Of a DNA stretch of 64,000 nt, positions 40,901 through 52,900 are shown in pieces. The stretch's first letter is position 1. Each line of letters begins with the position of its first letter. The stretch is from positions 124,001 through 188,000 of the forward strand of contig LUCM01008320.1 of assembly GCA_008360955.1 (NCBI GenBank), written 5' to 3'. The notes below the pieces were generated by a model that did not search any database, had not been told where the DNA came from, and saw only the letters and a list, made by a program, of their open reading frames with translations. The stretch is from Fasciolopsis buskii (Eukaryota > Platyhelminthes > Trematoda > Plagiorchiida > Fasciolidae). Made by a program: the position numbers and the translations under genes.

Positions 40901-43900
40901 GTCATGTAATATGATTTTAATGCCCATTTCTTTAGCGAGTTAAATGGATAAACTTACACATTCTCGATTGGAAAAATTATTTCTTAATTTGAAATAGTTC
41001 GTGACCAAAAGTAGCACATTAATCAGAGAATTAAATTTGCACGATGTTCTGCTCGGCAAGGGGATAAGTGTCACACTGTAAGACCGATATGATTTGTATC
41101 AATATGATCACTCCGTTTGTCTTCTTATCTTGCGTAATCATTAGAGATTAAGTTTGATGTTCTCAAAGATGGGTAGGTTCGTACTTGACAAATCGTCCAG
41201 CGCTGCATTCTTCGGTCTACGCTGACAGGTGCTTCAAATAAATCCCGTTCGTATGCAAGTTTAGCTAAATATTCTCAACTTCTTTAACGCCATCCAGTTT
41301 CTCAGCAATGGAATTCGATGAGAGAATCGATTGGTGTTCGTTAGAAAAGTCATCCATTTTCTTCTTCCGTTCCACTCTTCGTCTCTATCCGGTACACCAT
41401 CCATTCAACTGTTGGTTCTATATACTACCAATTGTGGTTCTTTTTTCTCTTCTAGATACATTGGGCAGTGAGTTGGTTTTTTTGGAAATGCAGTTTATCG
41501 TCGAACAAATCTGTGTACTTTCTAGTATCGTTTATTTCGTGTAATGTATGCTTTCTTGGGGTCAGTCAATCTGTTTGACATTTGGCCGAGGCGATGCTCC
41601 CTGTTTTTTTGTCCAAATTATACACCTACTTTCCCAAACGCTGCTAATTTTATCCGCGTATGCAACAGATTTAACTGTGGTTTTTTCCACTCAGTGCACG
41701 GTTGTATCCTGCCTGATTCCCTGAACCAGTCTGATCTATCTTTTCTATTGACCGCATGTGTTGGCTCGCCTTTTTAGTTTGTCGTGTCTGCTAAACCGCA
41801 TACACAAATGTCTGGTAGTTCTGCTTACTACTGGGTAGACTGATTTGCAGCTATAGCCTTGGATATGCATCTGGACAATGCCCATGGTTTCCTATTTGGC
41901 GTTTTGTCCTTTTTGCGACTAGTATGCCCAAAACCAGGGGTCTCGGTTAAATTAAATGACCGTGTTTGAGGTCTGGTAGCTCCCAATCGGCTTACTTACC
42001 TGAGTGTTTTCCTAATTCGTTTTCACTCTCTCGTTACTCAAACCGATCATAGTAGTCCATTGTTCAAACGCGATAAAATGAAGTCTGCCTATAGCACACG
42101 CATCCCGAATACGATGGTGGTCGCCAGGCTCGTACAGCCGTTTCTCGAATTCCCTATTATCTGTTTTCCTTTTAATCATTCATGGTGAATTCCATATATA
42201 TTCCTCGTCTACCGTGGATCTTACTTTTTTTCTCGAATCCCGAAATTCTGTCGTGTAACCAACACAATTCACGTTTACCACCACCATTTTTCATCCTAAC
42301 ACTCGTCATGCATCAGCGTCTGTAAACAGCATTTAATCTGTTCGCTTCTGGCCTTCTTAAACCGTATATAAAGAAGTTTGTGAAATATACAAGCACTCCA
42401 CATTTTGCATTCATGCTAATTCTATAATGCTGTCTTATCCGACCACAATCGCCTACTTTCTGGTGCACATACTATTTCTGGTATTATAATCTTACCCTTC
42501 CATATTGGCATTACACTTGCTGTACGTGCATCGATCATCGCTTATCGTATTCGATTTGTTGGCACTTTCATTCATTTGTGAAACACATGCAAGATATGTA
42601 ATATATATATGGACTATCTTCCATTTACAATCCAACCGATTAATTGATCGATATGGGTCACATGGATTCTTGCTAACCGTCTTTCCTTGTTTTTATTCGG
42701 CTTACTAACCATCATCAGGCGAATTCCCTCAAGGATGCGAAGCATTCACTGAAATTTCCTCCAACATTTCACAAGAAGAGAACGGATTGCGCACAGACTG
42801 TGCATTATTAGAGATCCCTTATACGCAAGTGAGTTTAGTAGAAAAAATGCACTGGCGAGTCATGGTACACGTAGCAGATTATTGATAGAGCTTGCTTTAG
42901 GCGAAGTTGGATCACTCGGTCATTCTGACCACTTTTGAGCGTTGACCCAATGAGAGTTGTGTTGCATCCTATCACATTGTGTGGTAGGCTTTTGCGAGAT
43001 AAAAAGACTCATTTCAGCCGAAAAACGACGAGGAGCTAGGATTTTCAACTTTGGGAATAGATCAGAAAACGCAAAGTCCGAGTACCTTGTTCACCTGTGG
43101 AGATTATGACTAATTTTCCTTATGATTGGTCCTCAATCAAAATTCCTGTTGGATGATGAATAGTTCAATCGACATAGACAATAGCAAAATTGGACTAGTG
43201 GATGAATGCGGATGACAGAAAAAATTATCATTACATTTAGGATGCACAAAGTCTACTGGACTTTTCATGGAAATTATTTCTCAAGCGTTGGTGTGTAGGT
43301 CGTATACTTTCTCGACAAGTCATTTGGAATAGGACAAATTCGATCGATCGGAGAAAGTCTTCAGCAAAATACGTGAAAATCCTTCTTGGTTAGGTCCGTG
43401 GAAACGACTTGGAAACATCAAACCAAGATAAGCTGAACACATTGAGAAACAAAAGATGTGTGAACAGTCTGCAGATTTGAAAAGACAAGCTCTATATTCT
43501 TTTAACATAGTCGGATTATTATGTTAAATTGATGGGCAGCATGATGCCTGAATTATTGACGATCTTGGCTCTGATAACCAGAACAACGCGGATGACCAGT
43601 TTTCTTATTGGGATACGAGGTGGATGAAAATATTTGATTGGATTCACAATGTTTTCATTTAATGGGACGACTATTCTAATTGGAGGTGTGGACTTTAGAA
43701 TGTGATTCAAGTTATCAGAATAGTAAGTCTGACTGTTCGGAATTTGGCTATCAACATCATCCATCACCTTGTTTGAGAAGTGATGTATTGGTTGTCGTGG
43801 TGGTGGTGAACAGATACCGGGGAAGAACAACACTTTGAAAGCATACCGAAGATTGTTAAGTTACAGAATCTATAAGTGGTGGTCAAATTTTTTACGACAT

Positions 43901-46900
43901 CCTAGAAGCATGAGTGTATCATACGGGCCATTCCCTATATCCGCTAGTGTCCACTACACCTGACCCCGAAACTTGGTGTAGCATGCAACCATATTCGTTC
44001 TAAGTAGATCATATTTGGTCACGAGCCGGGTGACAGTGAGTTCATGTCTACTATCAAAGTCTATTGGAGTAGTCTTTCAATCACTGAGGTATAAAGATGG
44101 GATAACTAGAAGGCTGGAGATTGTGAAGAAGGGAAGCATGTGGACCTAAGCCAAAGACAAGCGGACTATCTGTGATGGATTAATGCATGTATATCACAGA
44201 GATGTTTACGTTTTTGAAAGCGCAATGCTAGAATGATGCAAATTCGTCTAGAGTGCATCTGTTGGGTTTGTATCCAAATTGGAACTGTTTATTAAGTGCA
44301 ACCGCGGAGGAGCACAAACGATCGAGGACAGTCTATTCGGTTAGTTTAATCATGATGGAAGAATTGGTGGTGGGTGAAACGAAATCACTTTGGTAACGTA
44401 GCAAATATTGAATGTTTCGAAAGGGGCACGGCTTTTGCATGTTTCCTGAGTTATGGGTTAACATCCGTGATGAAAATTTTGAGGATAGAAAAATGTCTTT
44501 ATTTCTGTGAGCGAACTCTTTTTGCATTTGAAAAAGATAGAAAATGATCTCTCTCAAGGAAGCCCGTGAACACAATTTGAAGAAAAGGATTATCCTTTTC
44601 GAGGGAGCAGGCATTGTGTAGGATGTTAAAGTCCCTGTGCACAGGCAAATAAACATGTGCACAGGATTTGTATCTGAAATCTCCGATGGACGAGGGTGAT
44701 TTTAGCAGCCAGACAAGTTTCTTATCTTGGTCGCAATTTGCTTCGTCCTCGCAAAAGTTTGGAAGAATATTTTGTTTCTAACGGGCATTAAAGATTGACC
44801 ACGCGATGAAACATGAACATGCAATTGCGATTGATAAAGTTCAGGGTGATTGCTAGTTATTCCCGTCGTTTTGAGGGACACAAGTTAATTAGACCGGAAA
44901 CGAGTATGGACGCCGTTAGAATAACTTACAATGCAGCGGAAACAGTCAGATAGTGATGAAACCGGAACAGGTATTGAAACGAAATGGGACAAATTACTAT
45001 CACTCGAACAAAACTGAGCCTTATGCCCGTTACTAATCACCGTGCCACTTCGAGACGACAACCTGCGATTATGCTTAGCCGTCACACTGTCAACATCATT
45101 CCGGGTAATGGAAAAGACAATGCTAGAGATGGCGGATCGCTCGTTGTTCATATAGGTCAGAATATCATCTTGTTGTGAACTCTATTTTACTGGAAGCATT
45201 GTGAGTTCCTAACGTGAACAAATCCATGATTTTGTACAACCTAGACAACAAACGCGTTAGCATCATTTCGAGATTTGTAAACATTGATTATGTACGGTAT
45301 TTTTGCAAATGCATACCGATTGTTGATGCTAACCAAGGCGGGAATGATCGGCCATTAGGTCTGAAATTGTGCGACTATGGAGAACTTGCCAGTCAGCCTA
45401 CTTTGAGAAAATGTGCACAGAAAAACTATGGGATTGAAGAATACAGCTCTTCTTGTTTTTGGTCTTGATCGTCGTATTACGTTTGACCGTGAATTTGTTT
45501 GAGTGGCGGTTGTTTAACAGTTTAAATGGAATGATTTTACGGTGGTTTCCAGCTATTTCTTTTAAACAAATCCCGTTTATTTCAGTAACCAACTCTAGAG
45601 ACATTCAAAGTCTACGGGAAAAAAGCTTCATAGTCTAATATTTTGCTCTACTCATACTGGCTTGGGATTGCCGATCTTATCAGTGATCTGTCTTCTTTGC
45701 TCGTGAGTTGGACATCTTGGAATTGAAATGTCGACTCCGTTTTGCTTCTGGCCGATTTCAGGCTCGAACGACAACGCTTGAAGGCTTTCGATGCTCTTCG
45801 TTACTTCTTCTTTGTTTTCGAATAGAGCGAATTTGTTTTCAGTATAACGCCTATTTGAAAGCGTTTTTGTTGTCAAGTTAGACCAAATCAAGCAATGGGT
45901 TTGTGCATTCATATGGGTAGTCAAGCAGAGCCCTAGTAAAAATGTGTGAAAAATTTCTGAATTTCCACAAGTTAGAAAAAACTAATTGTAACTTTAATTC
46001 ACTACGAATTTCAATCGGGTTTCATTCAAAATGAGAAATTTTTGACTATCGAATGACTCAACTCTCAGCCACATGACAATTTCCAGTAACTGCCCGGAGA
46101 ACTGAACACACTAGGAAAAAGCAGAAGGTAAGACCTCTAGGTCGGCGGTATACCTGGTGCTGGACGAAGAATGGAAAATACTGCCACCATGTAGAACACC
46201 TTCAGGGGAGATCAGAGACGAAAGACGTTTAACCATTGTTTGGTAAACTACTGATTATTCGAGAAATGCTCTTATAGAAGTTGGATGGTTGAGAATTGAA
46301 TATCATCGGTTGGGAGAATTTCCAGACGTTTCTCTCCGTCTGCACTGTTGAATTTGTCACTACAGTTTAGGGAACATTTCAAGCATATTTGAACTTCTTG
46401 TCCAGAGAAGACAAAACGTCGGATAGAGAATGGACAACGGTAAGCGAGCTGAGACAAATCGTGTGAAATTACGGGAGAAGTCTCGAAATAAGGGTTTTTC
46501 AAAGACCAATCGAATAGTAAACTTTCCCCTTCAATTTTCGGACTCAGGTTCAACAATCGAGGATTGTATGACAGTCCAATCATTGACTAAATAGTTTTGT
46601 TAGAATTCATTTGACAATGCGTGGGCAATGCTTCAGATTACCTTGAGGAAGGGAGGGGGGATATCAGAAGAACGTGCCGCGTTACGTTTGAGGTTTGTGA
46701 AATCAGCGATACCAGCGATGTGTATTGTGTTTCAATGGACTGGAGTTCGGATTGGTTGTTTTTAGCAAAGATCATTTTCCTAGACATTCACTTCCGGAAA
46801 GGATGTACCGCTTGCCGCCTCACGGATTTCTAACTTTACAGGAAGTTGATGATTGCCAGCAGCGCGTACACGGTTGTGAATGATACCCTTTGGATTTCTG

Positions 46901-49900
46901 ACCTGATACAGGGAGAAAAAGGAGCTTTTCCCAGTCGATAGTCTCCCATTTTATAAATTGTTTCTTTTGATGCCACGTAGTAGAAGTTTAAGCACGGAGG
47001 ATGGGAATTGCCCATTAGGACAATACAAATTTATCTTAACAGACAGCATGTATCGTAACAAAATGTTAACTATTACGGTCATTATGGTCTATTTGGCCGT
47101 TATTAATGGAAATACTATGGATAAGTGGGGTTATAACTAGCGGGAGATATCAGCAGTGCCGAGTAATTGGACATTCCCAATTCAGCCTGGACGATCTACT
47201 CGAATGGATGCATCGGTAAATAGGTAAACAACATATGATAATGCAACATTCATGGTTGCACTATTCTGTACGTACTCCATCTGAAAATCGATTAGAAGCC
47301 TGGTTGGTTTGTGGGTACTAGCATTTGTGTCCATGCGATTACTTGATCACCCAGTTGTTCACCAAATGTGAGTGTTTGTGATTCCCTTTCGGATATAACG
47401 TGTAGCAAAATAAATAGAGTCCACCGAGAATACTTGATTTCTATAACGACAACAAAATCCTTTATTCTTTCTTCCGTGTGCATCATCTTGGTAGTTATTT
47501 TCTGACTTCATCCGCAGGAGGATCTCCTAATGGATATAAACGAGGCGGCCACTACTCTGGAAGCTGCCGGTTTGTTCGAAGCAATCCGCCCCGTCTACGC
47601 TCTGGTCATACCGGTCTATGAGGCCAGACAAGACTATACCGCATTAGCACAGGTCTACCGCCACATTGGACGAGCATACGATGCGATCAGTCACGCGGAA
47701 GCAAGTGGACATCGATTGTTTGCCGCCTATTTCCGAGTCACATTCTACGGCCAAGTGAGTTGATTGCTAATCATCACATCACTGAACTACCGGAATTCTT
47801 CTTCCAAAATTTTCCGTTTGATTCGAGATTTGCTGGATCCTGGGATTGTAAATGCGATTCTCTGTCTTGTCATATTCCAGTTTTTTATACCTCATGGGAT
47901 CTTGGTAGATCAAACACTTTTGCAGATGAAATCCGAACATCAAAATTTGTATTTCGCACTCGAGAATTCTCCTGATTTATTCCCCCCATTTATGATATAC
48001 GAAACTGCATTACTGTGAAAACGAGAGTTGCAGCCAGTTGAAGATGTCCAAGCAGAAAATGGAACCATCGCTGTTCAGGTTGAAAATCCACAGTGTTTAC
48101 TGCTTGATCACCACTAATCGGCCCTTATTGTTAATAGCACGTCCAATTGTGAACCTCATTCGAAAATTTGATAAGCTATCCACTGTTGGCATCCGCGTAA
48201 ACGACCACCTTCTTGTGATGTGGTCTCCCGATTTTACTCAAGTTATGAAATGCTTCATTCCGTGCCAGTGTCGGAAATTGGAAAAGCACTGTGTACCGTG
48301 GTCTCATCTGCCTTATCGGAAGTTATCAGCGGTGCATTTCCATCGGGCTCTAACACTGGTGCTCGAATCTCAGATGGTCGATTGTTGATCGAACAATTTC
48401 ATCGATGAGTTATCCGGACTAGCCTGCACTTGACTTCCATTCGATTGCAATCCACAGCCTCTGGCTATGAATGTTTCCTATGAAACGCCTTATTGTCACA
48501 GTGTGAGACCTGGCTCTTACTGGCTTGTTGGGCGTAGAAACTACATAATATATTACTTTCCCTCAGTGCTTTTGGTTAAGAAAATCCCGTATCATTTACA
48601 ACAATTGTTCCTGGATTGGTGCCAGTCATATATACGTGCCCTGTCAGTGCTCTTGAGAAATTAACATTCTACAGTTTGCTACTGTCCTTCTTATCAGTAG
48701 GCACTTTAACTGGAGAAATTGCGTCGTTAGTGAGCGAGCAGATGCAGTAGGTTAATTGTGAGCGCATGCAGTGGATTCTTGCGGCGTTCTCGTGTTGTTA
48801 CTAAATTCCGTCCATTCTGAATTGATTGCATTCGACTTTCAAAGGCAATCACACTACACCTCTTAGTGGTCTAAGTAAACAGCTAGAATCCGTGAACAGA
48901 TTTTGTGGAAACTTGATGATGTGAGGCCGCGGTTCTGTCTCGTCTCCTCTCTCGGGGCCCTAGACGACATTTGTTGGTCGTTGTAAGACCATAACTAGCT
49001 GCTAGTGTTGTGCAGGATGCTCCCAGATGAAGTAAAAGGTGATACTTTGAAAGATTTCTGCCACGAAAATTAAAAGAACTTGTTTTCTCCTATCGCTAGA
49101 GACGATTCTCCCAATGCTGTACATTAATTGTCTAAACTTTTTGTGAATCCGAATGATGTGCAATATGGTGAGTACACACATTGCTAAGATTTCTTTTGTA
49201 GGTTGAGTGGATGTAAGATCTCCACACCTAATATTCAAATCCAAGGGTCAGCAAAATTACACCCATCTCTGGCTGTGGCAATCCACAGGTCGAGACGAAG
49301 GGTTGTAGGATTAAGTTAATCATTCACATTGACTAGCAGACTATTTGATTAGTGATCGTGAATCTCAACAAATCGATGCATGCTATTTGGATCACGGTTT
49401 TCATCCAAATGAAAAATTCACTTTTCTCGAACAATAGGAAGAAATTTTGTTGATTTGATGAAATCGTTGGCTTTGTTCCCTTGCCTTTGTCGAATCCATC
49501 CTCTTAATGTTTATATCTCTTTTTTCTGTTCTGATGAACTCAATAAACGGGCGTCGAGTATTGTCAATATTCTGCATATGTTGGGTTCGCACGTTCTCCG
49601 TCCGATGTTCGTCGTGGAACGAATATCATTCTTCCACACACACACACACACACACACACCGTTATCCCGCATCGGTTTTTCAGTTTTTATGTCCTTTATA
49701 TTTGCGAATTGGAGTAACGCAAAATTTATTGTTACACACCGGGTCCCACAGGTTAACATCATCGGAAAAAGTTGATTCCCAGTTAGAAACTAATCAACCG
49801 TATAACTGTTTCTCACATTCCCATGTAATTGTTCTGTACAGTTTGCACAACCATCAACCATTCACCAGAATGGTTTTGGTCGAGATCTCATGACACCAAT

Positions 49901-52900
49901 TAGTAATGGAAGAAAAATATTGAGACCATCAGTTTAACTTAATCGCGTATTTGACGGTATCAATCGAGTGGTAAAATTATTCTCAAAATTACCTACGGTT
50001 TTGGATGGTCAAGAAACGAGTGAAATTAACAAAACAGTTTTGCTATACCGTACGAATTAATTGGTTTAGTTTCCTTTGTGGATTGTGGCGCTCATATGAC
50101 CAACTGTTGAAATTAGCAAATATGACACATTTTCTAACTGAAAATTACACTGCCCTATTGTCCACTTCAACGAATACGTTGCCCCGTGCAGTTTTTGTTT
50201 ATTACATGCGTGTGCTCTCTCGTCATCCTCTGGTGGTGGTGTATGCATCAGCTGTTTGCTATTTCAAGCACTGCTTGGCTGGATTTTTCTTCTCGCGACA
50301 CAATGAACCTCGAGTATTCTGAATAACAGATGGACATCAATAGGTCACAACAACAAAAAAACAATCGTAATAAACATTTGCTGCTTTTTTGCTTCAACAC
50401 CACATTGCGCGACTCACATACTCAAAGTTATGCATGCATAGGAATTTCGTGTCTGTCCGTTTTGTGGCTTCCGTGTACGATGAAACTTGCGCACTTGGAT
50501 TGGATTATGCAAAGTTCCGGGTCGAGCCTCGTCGGGAACTTGAGAAGAAATGAGAACATTTTTTCCTAGCGAAACAAACCAAGGGCTACCCTTCCGGAAG
50601 AATGCTGAAAACTTTATAATAAAGCTGTGAAATTGTTTGTAGAAAGCATGCAGCGCCACTATGTTTGTATTGCATTGTATTGTATAGAATTTTGCATACG
50701 AAAACCGTCGCGTTTCAGTCGAAAAATCTGGGGTAATATAAGAAAAAGGTTGCACTCATCAGCTTGTAAGAATGAGAAAAACTTATCGAGGTATGAGCAG
50801 AGCACATTATGATAGGTTATTCGGGAATTCGGCTAAAACACGATCACGGTTTGTCAAGATACGTGCTAAATATAAAACAGTTGAGTTCCCATAGATATTG
50901 ATTTTAGAAGATATGGAATGAAAAGCGGATTATGTAGAAATGAGAGAGCGGCACTTTGAAAGATCGTTGCACAGGGGATGCTTGGGACTTGAAGGAATTT
51001 TGTGAGCAAATTTCTTACATGCTGCTAATTGCTGACCAAATAGATTGAAGGACAACTCAGTTAGCGGTATGAAAGACCCACGGCTAATAGCTGATAGCCC
51101 CTGGTGAAGAATTTTAAAGTCTTTTCCGATTAAACCTGGAAAAATAACAGGAGAACAGTAAAGAATGATTAGACTAGCACATTGGTATACAAACCGGTAG
51201 ATGGTACTTCGTTTCATCTTGTAGTGCCCAAGCTTCGTGATTTGAAATGACAACCGTCAGAGATTCTTTACACTGATGGAAATGTGAGAAGTCCATTACA
51301 GATTTTTTTCTATATTAATCCCTAGATGTTTCACACAATCAACTTTGGTGAGTGTTTGTGAATTGATGGAAGATGTTTCGGATGGGTAGGCTGACCGACA
51401 GAATGAGAGAACAGACATTCGAAACATTTAGCCTGTGCGGAGAAATCGTAGATAGAAAATAAATTGTGAATGATATAATGTTAATAACACAGCGTTGTTG
51501 GTAGATGTAATGCGCCAACATTTCAACTACCGTGGGTAGTCTTTCTCAAGGCAAGTGATTGTTACTGACATTATATCATTCACAATTAAAAACAATACAT
51601 GGCGCATCGATTTTTCTATACACTCCTTACATCATTTGGCCTAGGAAATAAATTGTTGGAAAACTTTGAAACTCATCGTTGTCCAAATCGGCTTGAGAGA
51701 GGGGGCAATATCATCAACATACTTAAACTGATGAGCGAGCGAAGCTAGTAGATAAGTCGCTGGTGTAAGTACAGAAGAGAGGCGGTGAAAGAACAGCACC
51801 CTGAAGCACTCCTGAGCTGTTAATTAACGGTTTCGAAACTTTACCGTCCATTCGTGTGCACTGGGTTCGGTTAGTAAGGTAATCAGACAGCCATGCTAAT
51901 AAAGACCTGGGACGACCAAATGTTTCCAGTTTGTTGAGTAGAAGAGACCGTGAGACCGAATCAAATGCCGACGAATAGCCTAGGAAGATGCAATGCACAG
52001 ATTTCATTGATGCGTTTAAGGACTTACAAATGTGGTGAATAAGGGAGGCGACAGCGTCCAAAGTAGAACCGTTTGATGTATAGACAAACCGAAGTGGGTC
52101 GTAAGGAAGATAAACGGAAGAACTTATTCGTTTAAGTGTAGCACGCTCCGTTAGCTTAAGACCAGATGTTGAGGCGATGGGGCGAAAACGTTTTGCCAAA
52201 GCAATAGAACTGCTAGATTTAGGGATGGATATAATAGTGATGGGTCTCCAACAGTCAAGGATGAAAGACGAGCTTAATGATGAGTTAATCAGAGAAGTGA
52301 ATGCATCCGTCAGGGCCACAGCACCATGCCATGAAAGCGCCGAGGAGTGACTGTTAGGCCGGCGGCGGCCAAGCGGATGAGGTCTTGGCGTTTGGACGTG
52401 AAGGTCGAAAATTCTCACCGCCAGTCAACTTCCTCACTTGGCAGCTCTTTGTTAGCCGCGAACCCGTTCCTAAGACATGATGTATATTGTTATTTTCATT
52501 TATAAATGAAGGAAAATATATAAAGACCAATGCTTGTGATAATTTTTGTGATGCGAAGAACTTCGAACATCTCTTCTCGAGAAAAACGTGTAACTGTCAC
52601 ATGATCATCTGGTCCAAATATCACTGGGGTGGATGAAAGCATGGTTGATGCTGTCGACATCTGCAAAACATTTCACATGCCTCTCTTTTGAATCCAAATG
52701 GGATTACATTTTTCACTGAACTGGCCAAATTCATTTGGCTTTTAGTTATTTCGTCTCTCGTGTATTCTACTTATTGTAATAGCATGTAATTTATTGTTCA
52801 TCATTGGATCATGATTTCATGTATTCAACCAGAAGATGGTTGTTCAGAGTTAAAAATTAATCGAGATGTTACTACAAAAAACGAGTGACTCTATAGATTT

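Larger units (their letters stand above)
36402..42718 (+). other. DOCK intron 15
   Basis: This 6.3-kb intron shows no clear LINE coding sequence. It holds one copy of the dispersed repeat at about 38962-39060 and a TA microsatellite at 40864-40898. The minus-strand frames at 38964-38596 and 39701-39405 are not recognised; the second may be a decayed retroelement, but I cannot support it. Confidence 0.6.
50655..52680 (-). mobile_element. CR1/Jockey-type LINE Y
   Basis: The minus strand carries a recognisable reverse transcriptase: RFRPIASTSGLKLTERA (NYRPISLTS-x-KxxER), then FLGYSSAFDSVSRSLLLNKL (FLDFSKAFDxVxHxxLLxKL), WLSDYLTNRTQCTRMDGKVS and SSGVLQGAVLSPPLFCTY (SGVPQGSVLGPLLFxIY), between about 52330 and 51740. 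The 3' region to 50655 is collinear with LINE X and ends with TACAA-type tandem repeats at about 50668-50686. A SINE (52357-52525) and a short hairpin element (51464-51656) are inserted. Substitutions and stops show it is inactive. Confidence 0.85.

Noticed and set aside
47760..48410. Overlapping frames just after exon 17 as extra DOCK coding sequence
   Set aside because: Family sequence continues directly from exon 17 to exon 18 with matching phase, and these frames show no DOCK similarity.
51723..52418. 231-codon minus-strand frame as an intact gene
   Set aside because: It is LINE Y reverse transcriptase with degraded motifs, and its first 20 or so codons are SINE sequence.
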